From positions 1 to 6,410 of the forward strand of contig JAJRPK010000094.1 in the NCBI GenBank assembly GCA_024280785.1: a DNA stretch of 6,410 bases, written 5' to 3'. This document shows positions 1-6,410 of the stretch, in pieces. Both the position numbers and the translations under genes were made by a program. The notes beneath the pieces were generated by a model. It was given only the letters and a program-made list of their open reading frames with translations. It was not told the origin of the DNA and made no database searches. The stretch is from Gammaproteobacteria bacterium (lineage in GTDB: Bacteria; Pseudomonadota; Gammaproteobacteria; Pseudomonadales; UBA7434). Numbering within the stretch: the stretch's first letter is position 1; each line of letters begins with the position of its first letter.

Positions 1-2
1 AA

Positions 3-80
3 CAGCCTAAGCATTGCTTGCGAGCCATATTACGTCATCACGAGCTCGTCGACACAAACACAATACGCCATGACCTCTAG
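3..80 (+). CDS. Possible 3' end of an upstream gene (partial, unidentified)
   Basis: One reading frame is open from the left edge to a TAG at 78-80 and gives 25 residues ending ELVDTNTIRHDL. If real, it is the C-terminus of a gene that starts outside the window and overlaps the first 11 bases of the rhombosortase gene. Such a short overlap is typical of translationally coupled bacterial genes. I do not recognise the peptide. The rhombosortase frame is also open back to the edge, and 25 codons without a stop is easily reached by chance, so this is only a candidate. Confidence 0.25.
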   Translation, partial: QPKHCLRAILRHHELVDTNTIRHDL

Positions 81-708
81 CAAAAACTCAAATTCCGTCG
101 CCGACAAGACTCCATTTAGTCTTTATCAGCATCGTTCTATAATCGGCCTGGTAATCCTTATTGCTTTGATTGCCTTAGTCCAACAAAATCCACAATGGCA
201 CGATTCATTAACCTATACGCGCACTCTATTACTCAAGCAGCCATGGTTGGCTGTCAGCCATTTATTTGTTCATCTTAATATTCAACACTTATTACTCAAC
301 CTGTTAGCCCTGTTATCAATATACCTCATATTTAGCGATGCCTTTGTCTCGCTGTGGTGGCTAGGAGCTCTGTTCTTTGCCGCCGCGATATCAGTGTCAG
401 GGCTTTACTATTACAGTCCAGAAACCGCTTGGTGTGTGGGCTTGTCGGGGGGACTGCACGGCCTGTTTATCTATGCGGTACTGCGCACCCGCTCTAGCAT
501 AGTCTGGCTACTCGCCATTACCGTAAAGATCACTATGGAACAAGCATCACTGATGCCCGAAGGGATTCTTTCAACATCGCAGCTTATTCATCACCCCATT
601 ATTGTCGATGCTCACCTCTGGGGCGCTGCAGGCGGACTGTTATTCTACGGTATTATCAGGAGCATCCTCGCCATTTTGGTGATTATTGAGCTCAATACTG
701 AAAAATAA
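70..708 (+). CDS. rrtA: Rhombosortase (rhomboid-family intramembrane serine protease)
   Basis: The 212-residue product is an inner-membrane protease of the rhombosortase branch of the rhomboid family. This branch is known to cleave the C-terminal GlyGly-CTERM sorting signal of secreted proteins, many of them type II secretion substrates. Hydrophobic segments lie near residues 23-39, 59-88, 92-112, 121-138, 143-153 and 181-207. The nucleophile motif is GLSGGLHG at 124-131, with Ser126 as the likely catalytic serine. The partner histidine is His182 in DAHLWGAAGG. The HLNIQHLLLN stretch at 68-77 matches the His/Asn-containing second helix of rhomboids. The Leu-His after the serine motif and the small size favour rhombosortase over GlpG. 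ATG at 70 is the only ATG, GTG or TTG in frame within the window, but the frame is open to the left edge, so an earlier start is possible. There is no clear Shine-Dalgarno. No GlyGly-CTERM substrate is encoded nearby. Confidence 0.88.
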   Translation: MTSSKNSNSVADKTPFSLYQHRSIIGLVILIALIALVQQNPQWHDSLTYTRTLLLKQPWLAVSHLFVHLNIQHLLLNLLALLSIYLIFSDAFVSLWWLGALFFAAAISVSGLYYYSPETAWCVGLSGGLHGLFIYAVLRTRSSIVWLLAITVKITMEQASLMPEGILSTSQLIHHPIIVDAHLWGAAGGLLFYGIIRSILAILVIIELNTEK

Positions 709-802
709 AACCAAGGTATTCTCCCTTCTTCTTTACTTGTCGATATTAAACCGTTTGTATCTCGTAATACGGCAAGCGATAGCCTAAAATGCCTGCCTTT
801 TT

Positions 803-835
803 GGGAACACAGCAAGTCATTGCACCGTGTAGCCC
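803..835 (+). other. Predicted hairpin in the gap upstream of the receptor gene
   Basis: This lies in the 216-base gap 709-924, where I see no convincing gene. The sequence can fold as three stacked short stems: GGG (803-805) with CCC (833-835), ACAC (807-810) with GTGT (827-830), and GCAA (812-815) with TTGC (820-823) around the loop GTCA. Small internal loops separate the stems, giving 11 pairs in 33 bases. No T-run follows, so it is not a standard terminator for the rhombosortase gene. It could be part of an RNA leader of the receptor gene or a chance fold. It matches no riboswitch class I know; in particular I see no cobalamin-box consensus. Confidence 0.3.
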
Positions 836-924
836 TCGCCTTGGCCAAGTAGTCCCCAATTTTGAAAACCAAATTAACTCAGCAAGATTCCGATTGCCGA
901 ATAACCTTACAAAGATCCGCTACC

Positions 925-2985
925 ATGAAAAAATTGTTACAAACTCCTTTGGCTCTACTCTTTTTTACTTTGCCGTGTATTTTCTTCAGCTTATCGATAA
1001 GAGCGCAACACCCCAGTCAAATAGAAGAGGTTATTATCGATGCCGCGCGAATACCAAGGGCAATCGACAAACTCCCGTTCGCCGCTGGTGTGATTAGTGG
1101 TACAGAAGTTCAACGCGCACAAGCCCAGTTAGGGTTGGATGAATCACTTACGACTATTCCCGGTATCTTCTTACAGAATCGATATAATTATGCTCAAGAT
1201 CTGCGTATATCCATTCGCGGCTTTGGCGCAAGAGCCAACTTCGGTATTCGCGGCGTTAAAATATTTGTCGACGACATTCCAGAAACGTTAGCCGATGGTC
1301 AGGGGGGCATTGACAGCTTGGATTTAGGTTCAATTGGAAAGGTGGAAGTAATTAGGGGACCTTCATCGTCACTGTACGGTAATGCCTCGGGCGGCGTGAT
1401 TAATATTTATAGTGAATTCGACCAACCCGACAACACACTAGAAGCTCGTTTTGCCGCAGGCGGAGATGGCTACAAAAAAAACCAACTCAAAGCTGCGGGT
1501 ACCAAAGGAAAATTAAGCTATCTAACCAGCTTCTCAGATCAAGAGGTCGATGGCTACCGCGATCACAGCGAGAGTAGAAACCGATTGCTTAACTCTCGAT
1601 TTCGTTACCTGTTTGCCGATGAATCCCAGCTCAACGTTGCTATCAATTACACCAAACAACCTGTGGCCAATGATCCCGGTGGCATTACTCAAGCCGACGT
1701 CGAAAAAGACAGAAGAGCAGCAAGAGACCGAAACGTTCAACTTAATGCTGGCGAAAAACTCGATCAAACGCGGATTGGTTTTTCCTACAAACGTAAAGTA
1801 AGTGACAGTGGAGAAATCACCGTTAGAAATTACTACACATGGCGAGATTTTGATGGATTGATTCCCTTAGGTGGTAACGGTGCTATAGAGATTGACCGTT
1901 ATTTCGCTGGCGGCGGTTTAATGTATAAGCATGAAGGGACTATCGATAACAAAAACAGTACCACGATTTTCGGGGTTGATTACGATCGTCAAGACGACGA
2001 CCGACGACGCTTTCAAAATATTGACGGTAAACGCGGTGACCTTGTGCTGGACCAACGTGAGTTAGTGACCAGCTTAGGTTTGTACTTGCAAAACCAAACA
2101 ACTGTCACCGAAAACTGGCGAATAACGATAGGTCTTCGTTACGACAATATTAAATTTGAAGTTAGCGACCATTTTTCTGAAAATTCTGGTAAGCGCTCTT
2201 TGGAGCAAGCCAGCCCAATGATTGGCAGCAGTTACACAATTAGCCCGGAGCTGAATCTATACGCTAACATTTCATCGGCCTTCGAATCCCCTACTACCAC
2301 CGAATTAGCGGTCTCAGGTACCACGGGCTTAAACGATGACTTGCAACCCCAGAAGGCCACCAACTTTGAACTGGGTATTAAAGGTTTAATCAAGCAGCGT
2401 CACAGATATTCAATTGCTTTTTTCCATATCAATGTAAGAGACGAGATTATTCAATTTGAAAACTCAATAGGTGACGACCTATTTACAAACGCGGGAAAAT
2501 CCGAACGTGACGGCATCGAATTTAGCATTAATTCACCCATTACGGAAACACTCACAGCGTCGCTTGCCTACACTTGGTCTGATTTTGAATTTGATAAATT
2601 TGTCGATAAAAACGGAAATAATTTTTCTGGCAATGAACTTCCCGGACAACCAAAAAACCTATTACAAATGCAATTAAATTACCAAAGCCGTAACGGATTC
2701 TTTGCCACAATCGAATCACTATATGTCGATGAATTCGCACTGAATAATGCCAATAGCGCCCATACCGAATCGTATCTATTAAGCAATTTACGCGCAGGAT
2801 ATACGTACAGCACTGATATCGTAGACATTGAGCCCTTCTTCGGCATCAGCAATGTATTCAATAAAGCGTATACTGCCAACGCTCGGGCAAATGCCTTCGG
2901 TGGTCGTTACTTTGAGCCAGGCCCAGACAGAAACGCCTATGGTGGAGTGTTATTTCGTTACCGGTTAGATCACACTCCGAAATAA
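925..2985 (+). CDS. TonB-dependent outer-membrane receptor, FecA-like
   Basis: The product has 686 residues and is an outer-membrane gated porin that takes up a scarce ligand using energy from TonB-ExbBD. Family members import ferric siderophores, ferric citrate, haem, cobalamin or other metals; the substrate here cannot be read from the sequence. Residues 1-27 are a signal peptide (MKKLL, a hydrophobic core, cleavage probably after SIRA). IEEVIIDA at 33-40 is a TonB-box-like segment. The plug domain spans about 45-163, with LRISIRGFGARANFGIRG near 93-110 and the family hallmark VEVIRGPSSSLYGNASGGV at 140-158. The rest is the beta-barrel, ending in the common SNVFNKAYTA and GGRYFEPGPDRNAYGG elements. 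A longer reading from TTG at 862 would put 21 polar residues before the signal peptide, so ATG at 925 is preferred, although its Shine-Dalgarno is poor. The end is odd: the final strand closes as FRYRL and is followed by DHTPK instead of ending in the usual aromatic residue. No Fur box was seen upstream. Confidence 0.93.
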   Translation: MKKLLQTPLALLFFTLPCIFFSLSIRAQHPSQIEEVIIDAARIPRAIDKLPFAAGVISGTEVQRAQAQLGLDESLTTIPGIFLQNRYNYAQDLRISIRGFGARANFGIRGVKIFVDDIPETLADGQGGIDSLDLGSIGKVEVIRGPSSSLYGNASGGVINIYSEFDQPDNTLEARFAAGGDGYKKNQLKAAGTKGKLSYLTSFSDQEVDGYRDHSESRNRLLNSRFRYLFADESQLNVAINYTKQPVANDPGGITQADVEKDRRAARDRNVQLNAGEKLDQTRIGFSYKRKVSDSGEITVRNYYTWRDFDGLIPLGGNGAIEIDRYFAGGGLMYKHEGTIDNKNSTTIFGVDYDRQDDDRRRFQNIDGKRGDLVLDQRELVTSLGLYLQNQTTVTENWRITIGLRYDNIKFEVSDHFSENSGKRSLEQASPMIGSSYTISPELNLYANISSAFESPTTTELAVSGTTGLNDDLQPQKATNFELGIKGLIKQRHRYSIAFFHINVRDEIIQFENSIGDDLFTNAGKSERDGIEFSINSPITETLTASLAYTWSDFEFDKFVDKNGNNFSGNELPGQPKNLLQMQLNYQSRNGFFATIESLYVDEFALNNANSAHTESYLLSNLRAGYTYSTDIVDIEPFFGISNVFNKAYTANARANAFGGRYFEPGPDRNAYGGVLFRYRLDHTPK

Positions 2986-2989
2986 CAGT

Positions 2990-2995
2990 TATACT
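2990..2995 (+). promoter_or_regulatory. Possible -10 element for mfd
   Basis: TATACT matches the sigma-70 -10 consensus at five of six bases and sits just after the receptor stop codon, about 64 bases before the mfd start. The bases at -35 spacing (around 2965-2972) match poorly, and there is no TGN extension. The 73-base gap 2986-3058 holds no terminator-like hairpin with a T-run, so readthrough from the receptor gene is an alternative source of mfd transcript. Confidence 0.2.
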
Positions 2996-3058
2996 TAGCG
3001 GCAGATAGCTACGTCTAGCCACAAACTTATCGCCCACAAGAGAACGCCCCACCTTCCC

Positions 3059-6000
3059 ATGCCTTTTGAACTGCTATCTCAACCAAACCTACCCACTAAA
3101 GGCAAACAGTCTACGTGGCACTCACTGCCTGGCGTTGCAGCAGCGGCAGCACTGAGCAACAGTCTTAAATCCGATAAGAGGTTTGCTCTAGTTATTACCA
3201 AAAATGCTGACGACACCAGAGAGTGGTTTGAAGCATTAAGTTTTTTTACTCACTCAAACGCTGGTTTTAATCTTAATGTTTTTCCTGACCAAGAGATTTT
3301 GCCTTATGACCATTTTTCTCCACACGCAGATATAATTTCTGAGCGTTTAAAAACTCTGTACAACTTGCAACAGCAGGAATATGGGGTATGCCTTGTTTCC
3401 GTCTCTACCTTACTTGCCAGACTTTGCCCCCGCGAGTATGTAAACCGTGAAAGCCTAATTATTAAAGTAGGTCAAAAAATTGATGCTAAACAAATAAAAA
3501 TTCAACTTGAAAGTGCTGGTTACCAACACAGAGAAACTGTTTTTGAGCACGGAGAGTATGCCGTTCGTGGCTCCTTGCTCGACATATTCCCTATGGGCAG
3601 CGACTTACCTTATCGCATCGAACTCTTTGACGAAGAAATTGAAAGCTTACGCAGCTTCGACCCGGAAACTCAGCGTTCAGAAGAAAAAATGGACGCAATT
3701 ACCATTCTTCCCGCCGGTGAAGTCGCGTTAGACAAACGCGCAATTAACTGTTTTAGAAATAACTGGCATGGAGAATTCAGGCACTCTCCGGAACAGTGTC
3801 CGATATACCGTGATTCAATCGCGGGTATTGCCAGCGCTGGAATCGAATCCTATCTACCCATGTTTTTTGACCATACGGAATGTTTGCTGGATTACTTGCC
3901 TGATAATTCCTTGTTGGTTGCTTTTCCTGACCTTAGAGATTCCCTAAGTAAATTTCTACTGAGTGTCGATGAACGATACGAACAACAGGCCATAGACCCT
4001 ACCAGACCGCTGCTTACGCCACAAAAATTATATTTGAAAATCGACGAGTGTTTTTCACGGTTAAATAATTATCCGCGGGTCAACATCAGTGCGCAGGTTC
4101 TTGCTGAAAAAGAAGAATCACAGCGAGGGATATTTCAACTCAGCGCCGTCACTAATCCCGAACTAAGAATCGAAGGACATTCAAGCAATGCGTTTGGCAG
4201 AATACAGGAATTTATCGCCAGCTCCCCTCCTGCCGGCACAGCGGTACGCCACGTTTTGTTCTGCGTAGAATCGTTAGGTCGCCGGGAAATATTTGCCGAA
4301 AAACTAAGAGGCGTTGACATAGAAGTCCACAACCTTGATTCATGGTTGGACTTTGAGCAACTTGTCGAACAGCAACCCGACATACCCCAAGTGGGCATTG
4401 CCGTAGCGGCTTTTAACCGTGGCGCTACATTTACTCATAGCGGCATTAGCATTATTGCCGAGCCTGAATTGTTCGGTGTGCAGATAAAACCCCGTAACCG
4501 TAGCGGTAGTAAGGAAAAAAGTGTTTTAGCGGAAGCCGCCATACACAACCTGGTTGAACTGCGAGTGGGAGCACCCATCGTTCATATCGATCACGGTGTT
4601 GGTCGTTACCTTGGCCTTGAGCACATGCCCATTGATGGCGGTAACGGTGAAATTATCGATGCCGAATTTCTCACGTTGGAATATGCAGGTGGCGACCGCC
4701 TTTATGTTCCGGTCACTTCCCTGAATGTAATTAGTCGATATATGGGCGGTGAGGAGGCTAACGCACCACTCAATAAATTGGGCAGTGAAAGTTGGGGCAA
4801 CGCCAAGAAAAAAGCTATCGCCAACGTCCACGATGTTGCCGCGGAGCTGCTGGATATTTACGCCCGAAGAAAATCGATGTCTGGTTTTGAATTTAAACTA
4901 CCGAAACAAGACTATCAAGAGTTCAGCGACAAGTTTCCATTTGAAGAAACACAAGATCAGCAGGCAGCTATCGATGCCGTATTGTTAGATATGCAGCTTG
5001 ATAGTGCAATGGATCGATTGATCTGTGGCGATGTTGGCTTCGGTAAAACAGAAGTGGCCATGCGAGCGGCATTTGTAGCCGTAAGCAATAGCAAGCAAGT
5101 GATGATTCTTGTGCCAACAACCTTACTTGCACAACAGCATTATCAAAATTTTTTGGACCGATTTGCGGATTACCCCATTACCATTGAGACATTGTCTCGA
5201 TTTCGAACCGGCAAAGAACAAACCCAAGTACTAAAAGACTTCGACTCGGGTAAAGCAGATATTCTAATCGGCACGCATAAACTCATCCAAAAAGACGTAA
5301 AACCGCACGATCTTGGACTGGTTATTATCGATGAAGAACATCGGTTTGGAGTACGTCAAAAAGAACAACTCAAACAACTTTGTGCCAATGTCGATCTTCT
5401 GACAATGACAGCTACACCGATTCCGCGAACTCTGAATATGGCAATGGCCGGCTTGCGCGATTTATCAATTATCGCTACTCCACCGGCCAAAAGACTGTCA
5501 GTAAAAACCTTTGTTCTTGAAAAACAATCTAGCCTGCTAAAAGAAGCACTGCTTAGAGAGTTACTTAGAGGAGGCCAAATATTTTACCTGCATAACGATG
5601 TCTCCAGCATTGAACGCATGGCTGAGGAACTAAGAGACTTGGTCCCCGAAGCTCGCATTGCCGTTGGTCACGGACAAATGCGCGAACGAGACCTCGAACA
5701 GGTAATGTCGGATTTCTATCATAAGAAATTTAATGTTCTAGTCTGCACAACAATCATAGAAACAGGAATTGATATACCCAACGCTAATACAATTATCATT
5801 GAACGGGCCGACAAATTTGGCCTCGCCCAGTTACACCAGTTGCGTGGCCGTGTGGGCAGATCACACCATCAAGCCTATGCGTATCTATTTGTTCCCAGTA
5901 GAAAAATTCTTAGCAAAGATGCAGAAAAACGCTTAGAAGCGATCGAACAGGCACAGGACCTTGGCGCGGGCTTTATGCTCGCGACTCACGACCTGGAAAT

Positions 6001-6410
6001 ACGCGGCGCTGGACAAATGTTAGGTGATGAACAAAGTGGCCAAATGCTATCTATTGGCTTCACCTTATATCTGGATATGCTTGAACGTGCGGTAAGCGCG
6101 CTTAAATCAGGTGAAGAAGTTGACTTATCTAGACCACTCGACGTGATCGGCGAAATAAATTTGCACTTAGCGGCCTTGATCCCCGACAATTATTTACCGG
6201 ACGTACACAACCGCTTAATGTTATATAAACGCATAGCAAGTGCAAGTAACTCAGTATCTCTACGCGATTTGCAGATCGAAATGATTGACCGATTTGGGCT
6301 ACTCACCCACGAAATAAAAAATCTGTTTATGATCATGGAAATCAAGTTAAAATGTATCGAAGTTGGGATCGAAAAAGTTGATGCGGGAGAAAATGGAGGC
6401 TACGTTGAGT
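3059..6410 (+). CDS. mfd: Transcription-repair coupling factor Mfd (3' end outside window)
   Basis: Mfd is an ATP-dependent DNA translocase. It binds RNA polymerase stalled at a lesion, pushes it off, and recruits UvrA to start nucleotide excision repair. The frame is open for 1117 codons to the right edge with no stop or frameshift. The UvrB-like N-terminal part (about 1-355) has LPYDHFSPH at 81-89, and Arg170, Arg186 and Phe190 align, from memory, with the E. coli UvrA-contacting residues R165, R181 and F185. The RNA-polymerase-interacting domain (about 490-575) has HIDHGVGRY at 509-517. The RecG-like motor has Walker A GDVGFGKT at 657-664, DEEH at 758-761, TATPIPRT at 784-791, ETGID at 901-905 and QLRGRVGRS at 927-935. 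The translocation motif follows, with DLEIRGAGQMLG at 978-989. The C-terminal domain starts near 1025 and lacks about 60 residues compared with E. coli. ATG at 3059 is the only possible start after the in-frame TAG at 2996-2998. Shine-Dalgarno is poor: AAGAGAA ends 14 bases upstream. Confidence 0.97.
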   Translation, partial: MPFELLSQPNLPTKGKQSTWHSLPGVAAAAALSNSLKSDKRFALVITKNADDTREWFEALSFFTHSNAGFNLNVFPDQEILPYDHFSPHADIISERLKTLYNLQQQEYGVCLVSVSTLLARLCPREYVNRESLIIKVGQKIDAKQIKIQLESAGYQHRETVFEHGEYAVRGSLLDIFPMGSDLPYRIELFDEEIESLRSFDPETQRSEEKMDAITILPAGEVALDKRAINCFRNNWHGEFRHSPEQCPIYRDSIAGIASAGIESYLPMFFDHTECLLDYLPDNSLLVAFPDLRDSLSKFLLSVDERYEQQAIDPTRPLLTPQKLYLKIDECFSRLNNYPRVNISAQVLAEKEESQRGIFQLSAVTNPELRIEGHSSNAFGRIQEFIASSPPAGTAVRHVLFCVESLGRREIFAEKLRGVDIEVHNLDSWLDFEQLVEQQPDIPQVGIAVAAFNRGATFTHSGISIIAEPELFGVQIKPRNRSGSKEKSVLAEAAIHNLVELRVGAPIVHIDHGVGRYLGLEHMPIDGGNGEIIDAEFLTLEYAGGDRLYVPVTSLNVISRYMGGEEANAPLNKLGSESWGNAKKKAIANVHDVAAELLDIYARRKSMSGFEFKLPKQDYQEFSDKFPFEETQDQQAAIDAVLLDMQLDSAMDRLICGDVGFGKTEVAMRAAFVAVSNSKQVMILVPTTLLAQQHYQNFLDRFADYPITIETLSRFRTGKEQTQVLKDFDSGKADILIGTHKLIQKDVKPHDLGLVIIDEEHRFGVRQKEQLKQLCANVDLLTMTATPIPRTLNMAMAGLRDLSIIATPPAKRLSVKTFVLEKQSSLLKEALLRELLRGGQIFYLHNDVSSIERMAEELRDLVPEARIAVGHGQMRERDLEQVMSDFYHKKFNVLVCTTIIETGIDIPNANTIIIERADKFGLAQLHQLRGRVGRSHHQAYAYLFVPSRKILSKDAEKRLEAIEQAQDLGAGFMLATHDLEIRGAGQMLGDEQSGQMLSIGFTLYLDMLERAVSALKSGEEVDLSRPLDVIGEINLHLAALIPDNYLPDVHNRLMLYKRIASASNSVSLRDLQIEMIDRFGLLTHEIKNLFMIMEIKLKCIEVGIEKVDAGENGGYVE

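Noticed and set aside
732..760. Possible promoter TTTACT, 17 bases, TTGTAT upstream of the receptor gene.
   Set aside because: The -35 matches four of six bases and the -10 only three of six, which is no better than chance in AT-rich gap sequence.
840..849. Perfect 10-base palindrome CTTGGCCAAG, considered as an operator.
   Set aside because: About six such palindromes are expected by chance in a window of this length, and it matches no operator I know. ACGAGCTCGT at 40-49 is another example.
645..872. A minus-strand frame of 75 codons spanning the end of rrtA and the gap.
   Set aside because: It overlaps a well-supported gene, has no recognisable content, and is of a length expected by chance.
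789..924. A + strand frame from ATG 789 that could be a small gene before the receptor (full frame 789-1097).
   Set aside because: More than half of it lies inside the receptor gene in another frame. The peptide has no recognisable domain, and no ribosome binding site precedes the ATG.
709..924. Cobalamin or other riboswitch before the TonB-dependent receptor.
   Set aside because: No cobalamin-box-like consensus or other known aptamer core was found; only the generic hairpin at 803-835 remains.
2999..3020. GGC-AGA / TCT-A-GCC imperfect hairpin after the receptor gene, considered as a terminator.
   Set aside because: The stem has only six pairs with a bulge and an eight-base loop, and no T-run follows.
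4135..4831. Two minus-strand frames (4135-4398 and 4526-4831) opposite mfd.
   Set aside because: They are antisense to conserved Mfd coding sequence, and their peptides look like shadow translations, with no domain or start signal.
1..6410. A novel defence, mobile or biosynthetic system.
   Set aside because: The three confident genes belong to known families with unrelated roles. I found no transposase, integrase, toxin-antitoxin pair, CRISPR array or long repeat.

Overview
The window reads as ordinary chromosomal DNA of a gammaproteobacterium. The strongest evidence is the long Mfd protein in the right half. From memory, it follows the Pseudomonas/Escherichia form of Mfd almost motif for motif, for example in the GKQ..W.SLPG start and the LPYDHFSPH, HGVGRY, GDVGFGKT and QLRGRVGRS motifs. 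The rhombosortase at the left also fits, because the rhombosortase/GlyGly-CTERM system is mostly found in Gammaproteobacteria, many of them marine. Base composition is moderate by eye (not counted). I cannot name the genus; a marine group related to Pseudomonadales/Cellvibrionales is an inference only.

Layout, all on the + strand. Positions 1-80 may hold the last codons of an upstream gene. Positions 70-708 encode a rhombosortase, a rhomboid-type intramembrane serine protease with an intact Ser/His pair. A 216-base gap (709-924) contains no convincing gene but has one fairly ordered predicted hairpin at 803-835. Positions 925-2985 encode a complete outer-membrane TonB-dependent receptor of the FecA-like type, with signal peptide, TonB box, plug and barrel. 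A 73-base gap (2986-3058) carries a possible weak promoter. Positions 3059-6410 encode Mfd, the transcription-repair coupling factor, which runs off the right edge with about 60 residues missing.

The three genes do not form an obvious pathway. The rhombosortase processes surface proteins that carry a GlyGly-CTERM tail, and none is encoded here. The receptor imports an unknown ligand, probably an iron complex. Mfd removes stalled RNA polymerase and recruits UvrA. They are co-directional, but the 216-base gap suggests the receptor has its own promoter.

I found no mobile element, CRISPR array, tRNA, rRNA or convincing new multi-gene system. The points most worth a second look are the rhombosortase without a local substrate, the unusual C-terminal end of the receptor, the hairpin in the gap, and the lack of a clear Shine-Dalgarno sequence at all three starts.
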